DNA from: Zhengitettix transpicula | Lineage: Eukaryota; Arthropoda; Insecta; Orthoptera; Tetrigidae | Reading direction: 5' to 3' | DNA length: 64,000 bases | Assembly: GCA_037074705.1 (NCBI GenBank) | Contig: CM073593.1 | Location: 21,580,001-21,644,000, forward strand | Shown: in pieces, positions 48,880 to 61,094 of the stretch | Layout of the letters: each line of letters begins with the position of its first letter | How positions within the stretch are numbered: position 1 is the stretch's first letter | Position numbers and translations under genes: made by a program | Notes under the pieces: model-generated | Database searches by the model: none | The model's input: only the letters and a program-made list of their open reading frames with translations | Told to the model about the DNA's origin: nothing

Positions 48880-49340
48880 GGGACAGATAAACGGCTGGAC
48901 GTACGACCGACCTCGCTATTTAGAGTGGCAAGGGATTAATGGGAAGAGAACTTGAACAGAAATTTCCGGTGTGGCTGTTTTGCGCACTGCCTCCAGGAAC
49001 GCATCCCACTCGACAGTCGTGGCGCGCCGGTTGCCGATGCTGGAGGCGCCGATCGCCAATAAATCTACATCGCTAATGAGCCGGACGCGGATCCACAATT
49101 AATCTCAATTTCCGGGTGGCAAAGGTACGGCCGAGTGGAAGCGTTAAACTGCGTAAAGAAGAACGACGAGCCCTTGTCAGGGCGAGGAATGCCGCCGGAA
49201 GACAGAGGAAGACAGCGAGCTGTCAGCGAGCGTGATTGGTCGCGTCCCCACAATGGGCGTCATTAAGTCAGCACGCGGCTGATGAATGAAACAATGCCCG
49301 CGCCTTGGCACGGCGTCAACACGGCCCTCCACGTAAATGA
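48880..49340. other. Low-AT unique-looking island, possible regulatory DNA
   Basis: This is one of the most CG-containing parts of the window (GTGGCGCGCCGG, GGAGGCGCCGATCGCC, GCCGGACGCGGATCC, GCCCGCGCCTTGGC). AT-rich homeodomain-type words (ATCTACATCGCTAATGAG, CACAATTAATCTCAATT) are interspersed. Opposed 60-codon frames have no domain. It could be a CpG-containing enhancer or a distal promoter, but no transcript evidence is visible. Confidence 0.35.
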
Positions 49341-50519
49341 AGTCAATCAAGACGTAAGCTGAGACAAAAGGAAAATAAATCGTCGCGCGAGAAGACGAAA
49401 GAAAGACAGCCTAAAACACGCCCGACCCTTGTACCCTTCTCACGAGTTTACTTTCAGAACGGAAGTAAAGTATATAAAAAAGGAAGAGACACGTGAGCTA
49501 CAGAGGAGAAACAAAGAGACGGGTTTGTGTTTAGGATCGCTGGCAGCTTTCGTGGAACGGGTAACAGCCGCGACAAGGATAGGGGGGTGCCTTTGTCCCA
49601 GGATTGGAGTTCCGTCAATGGGAACACCTCTGATTATCAGAAGACACGCCACAAATAGAAATTGACATCAACCTGATTTTTTATTTATCCATAACCACTC
49701 AGATAACGCGGCTATAGAACATAATTCATAATATGAAAGGATTTATATACAATTTATTTATAATCCTTAATACGTTGTTTGCTACTATTAAGACCAAATA
49801 GGTTTTCATATTTATATAAAACAATTAATGCTTCAGAAGAATCAAATTCAAATAATGTTAAAGGTCACATAAGACTTGGTTTCACTAATACAAAAATTAA
49901 ATAATTTTTAAATTATTGAAAATTATTAATTGGCCCACAGTCTCATTGGTCATTTGTATATACTTCGGTGGGCGCAGCCGTCGAAACGTGTTGAGCGTTG
50001 TGAAAAGGGTTTATCGTCTTCAGGGCAATTATTCCATTAGATTATTATTATTATTATTAATTACGTTAACTCGGTAAAACTGCATCGGCAACGCTGATTG
50101 CTGCGTGGATTGCATATTGGTGTTGCACCATCGTCGACGTTATTAGTTCGAGCTGTAGTGCTGCTTCTGCGTTGTTATAGGAATCGCTAATAAGAACACG
50201 TATTGTCTGTGACATTGTTTATATAGTGCCGTTACTGGAGCAGGCTGTTTAATTGAATATTATTGTATTCCATTACACAACTTAAGATTCTACGCGATAC
50301 ATACACGACTTAAGAAAACTACCCTTCAAGGAATTTTTGAAGACGTTCACATGTTATTATGTTCTTGTAAAGTGCTAATCTGTATGGAGCCGCTGATATA
50401 GAACGAATTTTGCGAATTCGGTAATTTCCAATTCTAATATTTGTGCAATACAAATGATTGCTCTTTTCAAATGTAAAATAAAAATGCGATTCTTGACTAA
50501 CGTAAATCATTCAAATAGT
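49341..50519. other. Intergenic DNA, no gene supported
   Basis: 49420-49670 has opposed 70-78 codon frames without domains. CTTCGGTGGGCGCAGCCGTC followed by GAAACG at about 49967-49992 weakly recalls the class B motif, but the first core word is absent. An (ATT)n-type run lies at 50041-50058. Confidence 0.4.
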
Positions 50520-50605
50520 AACAGTCGACGAGTGATTAGAGCGACTCCGTACTAACTGTGATCTTGGGATTGATTTTGGGTCTCTACACTAAAATGTTAA
50601 ATTTA
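50520..50605 (+). repeat. Degenerate tRNA-derived SINE fragment
   Basis: GTCGACGAGTGATTAGAGCG fits a tRNA A-box head, and TTGGGATTGATTTTGGGTC about 35 bp later fits a mutated B-box. The GTCGACGAG start matches the head at 48424. Confidence 0.4.
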
Positions 50606-50759
50606 TTTTTATGATAAATAAATATTACACCGAAACCAGGGCAAGGTCTTCACAACTACTTATTTTTAAAATAAAAATTTACATGAATTAATAAGATGCT
50701 AAATTACGATAAAATTTTACAACATAAAATATGCTGCTAAAATGTCCTTTAACGATTAA

Positions 50760-50860
50760 TTGGGTGTGTCAATTGGGTCACAATTGCCCCTCAATTTATT
50801 CTGCAAGATTATTAGAGCCATTGGGCGTCATGGCTTCATGCGGGTTCCACTTTTCCTGTT
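50760..50860. other. Short low-AT patch with repeated AATTGGG words
   Basis: ATTAATTGGGTGTGTCAATT, GGGTCACAATTGCCCCTCAA contain three AATTG-type words within 40 bp, and the patch is otherwise unique-looking. A regulatory role is speculative. Confidence 0.2.
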
Positions 50861-50953
50861 CTGTGTGAATCACTTAATTTCAAAGTACTTCCAAAGGTGA
50901 CATCTTAAAAAGTTGCTTTATATATTGTTATATTCTCAGACACATTAAATCTA

Positions 50954-51068
50954 TTAAATTAATTAGATAAATAAATAGCCAAAATAAGTGATAAATTAAA
51001 TACCATTTCATTTTGTGTGGTATTTAATTTTGACTGTTTTCAGCTATTTATTTATCTAATTAGTTTAT
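50954..51068. repeat. Near-palindromic hairpin element
   Basis: The left arm (50954-51005) and the reverse complement of the right arm (51017-51068) share AATTAGATAAATAAATAGC and AAATTAAATACCA with a few mismatches between. Loop length is about 11 bp. It could be a small MITE or a snap-back duplication. Confidence 0.7.
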
Positions 51069-52640
51069 TATTAGCACAAACCTATTATTATTTTATAAAT
51101 CTCGAATCGTGTGTACGGAAATAAAATTAAATGGGTTGATTAAATATATGTACATCATTACACAACCTACAATTGTCATTTACGAATCTGGAAAATATTT
51201 TACTGATGTTAAATTTATAATACATATGACGCGATTTTTTCAGTGTGGATTATCGAAATATTGGAATTACAAAGTTACTCCCATACACCCTCCAAATATT
51301 AGTGTAATGTGTTACAACTTTATGTTTTATTCTGACAAGTAAATCCTACTTTCTCAAGCAATTCATACGAAAATAATATTATTTTTGAATTATAATTAAT
51401 AAAATCAAGGATATACTATTTTCTACATGAATAGGAAAATTATCGCTGCAGTATGGCCTCTTGCTCGTTCTTCCTGATACCAGTGTCGCTTTTCAAGATT
51501 TATTTTTCATTTTATTTATAATTTAAAGTCATCACTTTGGGAATAGTTAAAATTAACAAAATATTTTGAGACCACCATTGCTTAATTGATGTGTGTAACG
51601 GGTTCTCTACTGGAATGTTTTTAATTCCCTTATTACAGCGTGTATCTCACGTGTGTCAGTAGTGTTCTATTTTATCATTTATTAACATATGCATTTTTCC
51701 AAAAAATGTAATTAACATTATCCTGCCTCAAATACACACTGGAATCATGAAGGTCCTCAAGGTAAAAAATATGAGAATTTTATACAATCACTCAGATTGC
51801 AAATATCATCCTTGAGGTGTCGGTGAAATTTTTTATATATGACTGATTCATCTGAAATTCAGACAGAAATAAATGACATTGCGACATTGAATTAAGGCTT
51901 CAGTTCATTCCACGAATATAATAATTAAGTGATGTTTTAACTTAGGCGATGACGCACAAAACCTCAATTAACAGTATCAGATCTGGAGTGGTTTGGTTCG
52001 CGTGTGGGTGGAGAATCACAATGCTTGCGTCACAGTAGAACGACTGCGTCAAGTTGGCAGCGCGCCGTTCTTTGTCTCCTACAGAAATAAGTCCGGGCCC
52101 AAGTCGCCAAGGAAGTGCGCATCATAGGGAGGACCACTAACCTCAGGCCGAGAAATCAACATACTTTACGGATCAACAACTTTGTATCAAGTAGTCGGAC
52201 AAGTCCCAGGCGCAACTTCGCAGTTTGAGACGACAACACTTCCGTTCCCACTGTTGCGTTTTGTTCCAAATGGGCAACTTCGTTGGCTCAGTCATCAATC
52301 ATGTACCTTTGCCTCACTGAAAACATACGGTTCTTCAATGTTTATTTTTAAAAAAATCGCTGCATAGTTACTTGTAATTTATACCTGTTGCACACCTAAG
52401 AAAACACCAGGTAATTTATGAAGACTCTGAAAAGATCCAATTACCATACCTTGACATGATATGTCGAGATAAATAACGATAGGTAGATCTGAGATTTGAG
52501 AAACATGTATGCAGTTAACCCTGTTTCTAAAATCCACTGTAAACTTTATATTTATTAATGAGACAGCATCTGATAGTGTGAATATCAATGAGTCCGTTAT
52601 CCGCTTGAAAGATCTGTGAGGGGATAAACTCACCAGATCG
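51069..52640. other. Intergenic DNA, no gene supported
   Basis: Mostly AT-rich. The 51980-52300 patch is less so but has only a 61-codon frame with no domain. Confidence 0.5.
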
Positions 52641-52650
52641 ACATCTGTAC

Positions 52651-53050
52651 TACGAGGGATGATCAGAAATTAAGGTTACAAAGCCTTAAGTGAAACGCGT
52701 ACATTTTGTTTCACGCAACCAATTCAGCATACATGCAGTAGGATATTTTTCGACATAGTCTCTATATCTATTTAGGCACTTGTCACTTCGTGGGATGAGT
52801 TTGAATATTTCCTCGTGGTAAAAATCTGTCCTTGCGTGTTCATCCAGGTTGTAGCGAATCGTTGGCCCCCTAGGTGCTTCTTCAAGTGAGAAAAAATGTG
52901 GATGTCACTTGGAGCGTGGTCGGGGCTGTAGGGACGGTGGTCGACGATGTCCCAACGAAACTGCTTCAACAACGTGGTGGCCTTCTGGGATGTATGAGGT
53001 CGCGCTTAGTCATGAAATAAAACGACGCACTTGGAGAGACTTTCAGCTTT
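52651..53050 (-). pseudogene. mariner-family transposase, 3' remnant
   Basis: Minus-strand translation shows HD(stop)ARPHTS, then LLKQFRWDIVDHRPYSPD, HAPSD and HLKKHLGGQRF, and after a frameshift near 52815, LIPRSDKCLNRY and DYVEK. HDNARPH and YSPDLAPSD are the second and third catalytic regions of mariner transposases (D,D34D), and the catalytic D of YSPDxAPSD is still present. A TAA stop at 53006-53008 replaces the usual Asn of HDN. The outer end TACGAGGGATGATCAG at 52651 is a plausible terminal inverted repeat. The N-terminal two thirds and the other terminus are missing. It is a dead, 5'-truncated copy. Confidence 0.9.
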
Positions 53051-55264
53051 CTTGAATTATTATGATTATTGTTATTTACTTAGTTACATATTTCAGTCAA
53101 AAAAAATTATGCTTTACCTTCCTTACTCGTCCTGTCTCCGCATTCCTCAACAATTGAATAGTAGGGACTAAATTCTTTAACACAGTCTCTAGTAACATTT
53201 ATTTCTTTAATTAGAAAACTTACGGCAACTGTGTCTTATTATTTCAGCAACACTGAATTACATATGAAAGAATAGTCCATTATATAGTGTAATACAATAG
53301 ATATTCTGCTCAAATACAAATAAACAACTAAAATTTATAAAAATCTTGGTGTTGTTGGTGCAGATACAGTTTAACAAGGTTTAATTAATCTAAGGATAAT
53401 ACTATTAGAGGTAGAAAAAACCTTGGCCGGAATATCTACTATATCACACTGTATAGATGCTGAAAACTGTCTAATTGAAGAAATAAATATTTCTGGAGAA
53501 TGTGCAAAAGGTTTTGATTCTTACTGAATAAATTATAAACCGCCCAACAGTATTAATACCATTTAATAATGCAAAACCGGAATAGCAATATTATAACTTC
53601 AGTGAAATTCCACAAACATAAAAACCCAATACGGTGTTTATGTAAGAAACCAACAATTGTTGTGGAGCACATTTCTTTTTTTGTGGGTTTCTTCAAACAT
53701 TCCAGTACTCAATTTATTAAATTATTTATTCTATTTTATTTAACATAAGCCTTGAAAGTTAATTTTTTTATTGTAACTAGGCATGTTAATTTAGTTCGTC
53801 TGGCAGAATTAATTAATTTCTCTATCTTAAAACGGGATTATTTTACGAATTATGGCTCACATAACTTATAATTACAGCTTACGATAGAACGTCGGCTGCA
53901 GATTAAATTTATTCGAGATGATTGAATCAATAAACTAATCGTTTTGCGGGATTTAATTCTTTTAAATAGGATTAAATATTAATATTTTATGTCTGTATAC
54001 CGTTGTTTAACATTATATAGGTAATTACGCCTAATAAATTTGTTCCATGTTCTTTTAAATGCATTGTCGTTCCTCTGAAAATTTAAATAAAATATAATAC
54101 GAGTTTATTTGGTTATTAATGATGAACGGATAAAATAAATGCTTTTATATATCAATCATATCTTGCTAGCGGATCTGTGTGCCACATCTGCACAGAGGGT
54201 ATAAAATTAAAGAAAAATAAATTCATGAATAAAACATAACTATTGCTAACGTTTTCGATGAACACTCAATAACTGTCAATAAAAGAGTGCTTTTAAAATA
54301 CCAATACTTGTATACGAAATTCGTTAAAATAATATGAATAATAAATATAATAATTTCTATGTGAGTCTAACTGATGTTATGTGTTTTCGTAATCCTGACC
54401 CGTAACTTTTATCTGCATCGTTCGCGGTCCGATTTCAAGCTTGTAGCCTTCGAAAACACATTCAGTAATTAAGAAGGTGAAATTCATGCCATTCATATCC
54501 CTACTAGCGTGTAATTTTGCAAAGTCATGTCGGAGCTTGTATTAAAAAGTAACAAATTGCGAAACTGGCAGGGGAAATGTGGAACACTCACTTAATTAAG
54601 CATCGTTTGATCTTACGGTACGAAGCTATGTTCATTCTAATAAAGAAAACTGAAAAGCGCAAACCTGTTACATTATCACGGTACGAACCCGTTCTTCCAG
54701 TCACAGAATTAAATTTTCATACTCCGACGGTCTTCGCCTTATGCGGTGATCAACTTGACCGTATAATAACCAAGTTTCATTTCCCGTCAAGATAAGAGAA
54801 TGCATTAATTATTCTATACCTCCTGCGTACTAATCAATAAAATTCATGAGTTCGTTGAATTTGAAAATATTTTTATACGCTTCATATGTCACTGTGTGTC
54901 GTAGCTGTCTCTAAGTGTTTTCTCTTTACAATTACGAAACTGGTTTCTTTGCACGGTTGAGTTATAATTGTAAAATAATCTTTTAGACAGGTCTGCAGCT
55001 TTATAATTTGCTTAAAAATTAAGACCACACTTTATTACTACATTTAGAGGTCATTTGCTAAAAGTTAAGGATATCAATTCCTAAGATCTTGATATAATTT
55101 AGTGTATGTGAAACAGTCAGGAATTGAGAGGGCAGTCTCTCATATTTGAACAGTTGAAAGTCAATTTATAATAAACTTTTTACCTGAATGCTGCTTTAAT
55201 TTGTTTTTACTTCGATTCTAATTTACTGAGGAATGGATGTATAATCAATTGCATTTTTATATAG
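53051..55264. other. AT-rich intergenic DNA, nothing recognised
   Basis: No supported feature. A 72-codon plus frame (54577-54795) has no domain. Confidence 0.5.
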
Positions 55265-55525
55265 GTTATATTAGGGTAATCCACTTTAATAGCATAGGAT
55301 GCGGTAGGCAGAACAAGGCCGTTTAAGGATCCTACCCCGAATTCGTCTAAATGTTATATAGGGCAAACCTCAGAAAAGCTCCATCAGGTAGGTCGGGCAG
55401 CAGGTATTTGTCCAACGCCTTTCCGATGAATGGAGTGGAGTTCGCTGCGGGAACGCAGCATTACCGACTCCATGCCTCGACCAGTTTAGGACGCAGCTGG
55501 CCGACTGTTCCAACAGTCTCACATT
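55265..55525 (+). repeat. R3 dispersed repeat, copy 3
   Basis: It shares TTAGGGTAATCCAC, TTTAAGGATCCTACCCCG, CATCAGGTAGGTCGGGCAG, CTCCATGCCTCGACC and GCAGCTGGCCGACTGTTCC with the other two copies. The block between the first two landmarks is about 90 bp shorter than in copy 1. The 75-codon frame across it is disrupted in the other copies. Confidence 0.65.
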
Positions 55526-56195
55526 TTCAGAGATGTATTGTCAAGATGATTGATGTTCTTTTAATCGGGAGTAGGTAAAGTACAAATAAAAAATTATTTA
55601 CAGCTGTTTGTAGAAATTTTACATTCTTACATTAAAACAAAAACATTTTCCAGTGCATCTATTGACAGAAAACTAAATTTGCTCCACTTTCAGAAATAAC
55701 TTAATTAAATATAATCCATATAGTTTCTGTCGCAATCGTTTCTGTTAGATTGTAGTTACTAATTCAACTCAAAAATATCCTTGACTAATTTCAATAAATG
55801 TGCAACTGTATAAAAGCTACTTCCACAATTTTCACTAATTATAAAAATTGTTACTGGAATAAATACGCACAATTATTAGGGGGTAATAGTAACTAAAAGG
55901 AATGGATTCGCTCAGTCGATGCTGACGCGTCTGCCGGTAGTTTTGGACACTGTATTAGTTACATTATGCGTTTGTATTGAAAGTGTTCGTATGATGTTAA
56001 TTTATCTCCTCATTCCTTGTATTTCAGTATTCAAGAAGATTTTTGATATGATTTTCAGTAACTGGATCTTATTCAGAATTTGACTTATCAATAAAGGCTT
56101 AAATCACTTTATTTCTTAAGCCAGTTTACGTAATTTAATGGATAAAAATGACGGTAAAGTACCGTTGTTACCGTTTCCTCTTGGTCGACAATGAG
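55526..56195. other. AT-rich intergenic DNA, nothing recognised
   Basis: No supported feature. Confidence 0.5.
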
Positions 56196-56660
56196 GTTAT
56201 TTAGTCGAATTTCAGGTCGGAGCATCAGGAGCGTCTGAAGTGAGTACCTCGTAAAGAGTCGGCTCAGCCTTTGCATGACAGCCAGGAACGCTCACCCCGC
56301 ATGTGTGGAAAATTTAAAGTGTTTTGTTGTTTCGACTGACAAGTATAGATGAGCTGTCGAGAATTTAGTCGTCCGCTCTGTGTCTTTTGTCTGACGATAA
56401 TGTACAGCAGCAGTCTGCAGCTTCTTCACAAATTACTGCTTCCAGGTTCTCTTCGCCCTTTGTGGCCCCGGGAGATGCGTCACTTCGCAGCGTTTAACAG
56501 CCGCTGTTGTTGAATCGCTCGTTTAGCCTGTGGGATATCTCTGGAGCGGCTTAGTGCCTGCTGAGGGAAAGGCCTCAACGTGTGCCGCGAACTTCCCGTT
56601 CCCGAAATAGCAAACCTTCCACCTCTCAGTGTGAAAGGGTCTGGTTGGAACAAAAGGAGA
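56196..56660. other. Low-AT unique-looking island
   Basis: Mixed-composition sequence with opposed short frames and no domain. No copy elsewhere in the window. Confidence 0.3.
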
Positions 56661-57570
56661 ACACGTGAAAATCTTGAAAAATCGTAGGAAGAATAAGTCT
56701 TCAGGGCCACAGATGTTAGCCACTACCATAGTAAAGTCCAAGGCCAGGTTCTTTGTAAATGGCTTAGTTATTTATAGAAAAATAAGATATAGGCGTGGCT
56801 TACAAGAGGGAATATCAACTGCAATAAACGTACAGCTATTAACTTTTGGAAAAAAAACAAGGAGAAATGGCGCTGAGCTACTGTATAAATGGAGTCACGG
56901 TTCTGCAGGGCAAATGCTGAAAATATCGAGTAATTTATTTCAAGAGCAATCTGGCCTGCGAAAAGTAAATAAACCTTTTGTACTGAGAACTCTAAGAAAA
57001 ATTGGAAGTAAAGCTTGGAATTTGGCTTCTAAAATCGAATCTGGTAGGATCCATATATAAATATTCTTATAGAATCCACAAAACATACAGTGAAATATAA
57101 AAAGGGAGATCCTAGACATGGTTGTGAAAACATTCCGTAATTAGTACATGACTTAGGAAATCTGAGTCTTTTACTATGTTAAAATACGGACAAAGATCTT
57201 AGATATTTGTCCATATACGTCTGGAAGAGCTGAATTCACTCATCAAACATAATAGCTTTCAATTACATTCGCAAAAATGACAAAAAAACAAATCTGGGAA
57301 AGTTTTCTTTCTTAAAAATATTAGAAGTTAGTGATACATTACTTGTAACCGTTTTTCTTAGATTTTTCTTGTACTGAACAAAGATTAATAGCGTATTTAA
57401 ACAATGTGCTCGATATTTCACTATTACTGGAAATGTTAAAATCGTAGTTGAATAAATTAATTCTTTTAAACAATTTTTTAACGTATTTTTGTTCATTGTA
57501 ACAATATATACTTAACGGGCTATTAACACACATGTTTTATAATTAAAAAAAATATATATTTATATAATAC
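56661..57570. other. Intergenic DNA with an unsupported 131-codon frame
   Basis: A plus frame at 56665-57060 is lysine/arginine rich and matches no family that I recognise. Its codons are AT-biased like the background. It is recorded here but not called as a gene. Confidence 0.35.
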
Positions 57571-57610
57571 AACGCTACGTTTCAGTACTATTTGTACCTT
57601 CTTCAGACTG
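57571..57610 (-). repeat. Class B hammerhead-like motif
   Basis: On the minus strand CTGAAGA is followed by AGGTAC, the loop AAATA, GTACT, then GAAACGTAGCGTTG. GTAC pairs with GTAC and the outer A-T and G-C also pair (one bulged G), giving the best stem II outside 34606. The bases differ from the GTCC/GGAC stem of other copies, so the pairing is conserved rather than the sequence. Confidence 0.55.
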
Positions 57611-60600
57611 TTATTGGACAGAAAGTTTTGTCTTCATGATATAAACGTTTCCTCTGCCTGGCCATGAATATTACTTTTTAGATTCCTCGGTTACGTAACT
57701 TTAAACTTAACGAAGTTTCGTTCTTTTACTTATTACTCACAACACGATTTTATTTATATTAATAAATTATATAACTAAAAAATGTAAAATTTCTATCAAA
57801 TTGATTAATTTGAGCATATAAAATTTTTACAATGATTTAAAGTATTCACATACATTTACGTAATTGCTTCCTCATTTCATATTTAATTTCGTTAACAATT
57901 TCAGCCTCATTTTAATCACGTAAATAAAGACTGACTTACAAAAATGGATGGTAATAAATCGTTCAATATACCTTAGATAAACTCCTTAACAGAACCTAAT
58001 AATTACATTTAACGATTTCCATTTGTCTTAGCAAGTTGTCACGCTCTTTAGCGTATATATGTATTTAGTATATTTTTTATTAAGTCTGAATATGTTCCAT
58101 TTGTGTCCTGAGTTAGGGCCTACAGTAAAATGTGAAACTGTTTAGACTGTATCAGGATATAAAACTCCCACTTCACTCAGGAATTTTACAGGGATTGACA
58201 CGCCCAAGTGATGTTTATCTGGTTGCGAATAATACAACATATTGTTTGAATTGTTTTGAAATCCCGATACTGATAACTTAACAATTAACCAGGTCTACAT
58301 CTCAAACTTGAAGGTGGTGGAGGTTTTATTGGTTTATATTACTACTAGGAAAAATACAAGAATTATTAATTTACAGCCAAGTTTATAAACTTGTTAACGA
58401 AAAAGTTAATAATTCATTGGCAAAGTCTCTGTGAAGGAAAAATAAATACATTAAAAAATTTGTAGTTGGTGTGAACAGGAAATTACGCCTATTATGTTCG
58501 CATAAACAGCGAATTAAATTTTGTAAAATGCCATCTTAATCACCAATTTTAATATATGACTGTTAGGTTATGTTATATGTTTCTGTGACCTGAAGAGTAA
58601 TAAAAACCACGCTTGTTTCTCAATCAACAGAACATTTGAGTAAAATACGAACAACCCGAGGGTCACTGCTTGTGACCAGAATTCATAATTAATGACCGTA
58701 TCTCATAATACGTGTTTCTGGTACGCGGTCGCCTTCACTTTACATTCGCAACCATGTGTCAACAATTAAGAAACCAGGTTCTTGTCCACGACAGGAAATA
58801 ATAGGGCTTGGGCCAAGATTCCGTAAAAGGTAACCGGTTTGCAGAGGCCCCGGCGTCGACGCCCGCTGACCCGAGGACAATCAAACACCAGGAAGAGTGT
58901 GTGCTGTGGTCAGTCTTGGCAGCCGGAATCTTCGTGTACAGGAAATGGCATGTGTCAACAACAACATTAATTTTTCCCAAATGTCTGAACATTCCTGGGC
59001 AAAATATTATGTGCACGTGGTAGGTCACTGACCCCTATACGCAACACATTAATTAACTACAACAGGATGATATCTAGTTAATTCTTAGTTAATAATGTAG
59101 GGCTTCACTAATCCAGTTTTCTAAGGATGTTTCTACACTATTTTCAGTTGAAATAAATGTATGAATTTTATCAACACACACGTGTGTATATATAGTCATA
59201 TAAATATGTCGCACAGTCTTACGTTTTTACGTTATTAATGGAGAAGCATAATGACACACCTTATAATAAAATGTTGCAAAATTCATCCGCACAGAATCTC
59301 AAAATGGTCTTCGTTTGCATCACAAATCCATTTCAAATAGTTCCACACGATTTCTCAGGCGCCAAAGAAATGTTGGAGTATATCTGCATTAAGATTGTCT
59401 GCTCCATACATTGTTTTAGGTGGCCTCATAAATAAATTTCCAAATGAATGTCGTCAACTTAAGTTGTTACTATCTATGATAAATTTATTATTACATACTA
59501 CACGTATTTTACAATTATCGTCCGAAGTTCTTCATTCACAAATACATGAGCAATTTCTGATATTACGCAGACCCAACACACTTGGTGTTATACTGGCGTG
59601 TAATTATATCTGCGTTGTGGGCTGTCCAGCGATGTACATCGACGCAACTGCCAGCTCAACCGACGTCAGCAGTCTCCTCTCCAACTGCAAACATATCATG
59701 TTTAATTAACTCTCAGGTCCGTCATCGAGACAATGCTAGCGGCGCTTCGCCAACTACTGCTATTTCTCGCATGGCATGCAAATTTAAATATTTTGCTTCA
59801 CTTAAACATGAAAAAACAGGCCGAACGGGTTGGATGCCGCCGGGCACTTATGTCAACAAGATCAGCTGAGCCTCAAGATGCTACTCCGTCTGTATGTTAA
59901 CTTCATATGCGACGGTATAATGTCAGAGGGAAACAATTAAAACATGATTATAGCTACATAAACCCTCAAAGAATTTATAAATCAGAGATAAAAATTAATT
60001 ATACAGTATGATGTTTGATATTAAAATAAAGAGTTTTAGTTTTAATACATTTCATTACAGATATTATTCTCAACTATATTTACATTACTCGACAAGATTG
60101 ACGTTTCTTCATAACTAAACAATAACAAAACAATTCTTCATATTATGTTAATCACTGGAAATTTTTCGATAGGTTAGGGGTGCATAAAAACTTTTCTGTG
60201 TGGTCATTATAAGACAGGGCACCATTTTACAATGAATTTTCAATACAGTATTGCACTGTCATTCTTTAACGCTTGCAAAACTGGTTAGTTTTGAACATTA
60301 CACATGCATTATGGTGACTGATAAATTAAGAAGTTTAATACGTAAAAAGCAAAATACGGTAAAAATAAAATTTTAAACCCATTTGTTTTGTAGAACAACA
60401 TTAATACTCGACAGAAGTAGCTAAATGGAGACACAGGAAAATTAATGACGTAACACTGCGAATAACTAATTAAAATAAATGGTTTAAGTCGACAGTAAAC
60501 GGAAACACGCATAAGTAAGGATAAGCCACGTAAGAAGTTGATTTATTAATTCCTCACTTTTTCTTAAGCAAGGCTGATTTATAGTCTTTAAATAAATTTA

Positions 60601-60739
60601 AACGTCTCAAAAACTGGTGTTGTCATTGATTCCAATTCGATTCTATTCATCGTTTTTCATTTCTTGCTGTAATTTCACATTTTACCCAGAAGGCCCGAGA
60701 AGAAAAAAATACAAATTTTCGAAAATATTGAGAAAATGT
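57611..60739. other. Long intergenic stretch, no gene supported
   Basis: AT-rich with less AT-rich patches at 58680-58960 and 59560-59870. Frames up to 104 codons (59395-59709) overlap each other and show no domain. Confidence 0.5.
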
Positions 60740-60955
60740 TATCAACTTAGAAATAAACAATATCCATTTGAAGTCAGAAAAATATTTATTGAAAATTACA
60801 CTACGTTTCGTCTCTAATTTGTGACCACTTTAAGAATGACGCCTTACAAAATTTTAATAGTCAGGATCGTTATCCGCTGACTGCTCTAGCCATGAATGGC
60901 TGTTGTTTATTTATAATTTGTTTTAAATAGTCAGAATAAATATATCATTATTTTT
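60740..60955 (-). repeat. Class B dispersed repeat with decayed hammerhead-like end
   Basis: It aligns with 38920-39125 through GTCAGAAAAATATTTATTG, ACTACGTTTCGTC, ACAAAATTTTAATAGTCAGG, GACTGC or CACGGCAGTC, and GGCTGTTGTTTATTTATAA. GAAACGTAGTG is intact on the minus strand. GTC and GAC flank the loop, but CTGANGA is replaced. Confidence 0.6.
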
Positions 60956-61094
60956 TCAACATATTTCTCTGTGTTTATATTTTCATTCCAAAGCTATTTT
61001 CTGCCTTGTTTTTTGAAAATATCAACCTAACGTTACTAAAACATTCTCCAACCCGTGTAAAAGTGCATTAATAAAAGTGTTCATACGTATTTTT

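Noticed and set aside
49967..49992. Further hammerhead-like site (GTCGAAACG)
   Set aside because: The CTGANGA word is missing and the hairpin is ambiguous.
56665..57060. 131-codon lysine/arginine-rich plus-strand frame
   Set aside because: No family resemblance, and codon choice looks like background. Transcript evidence would be needed.
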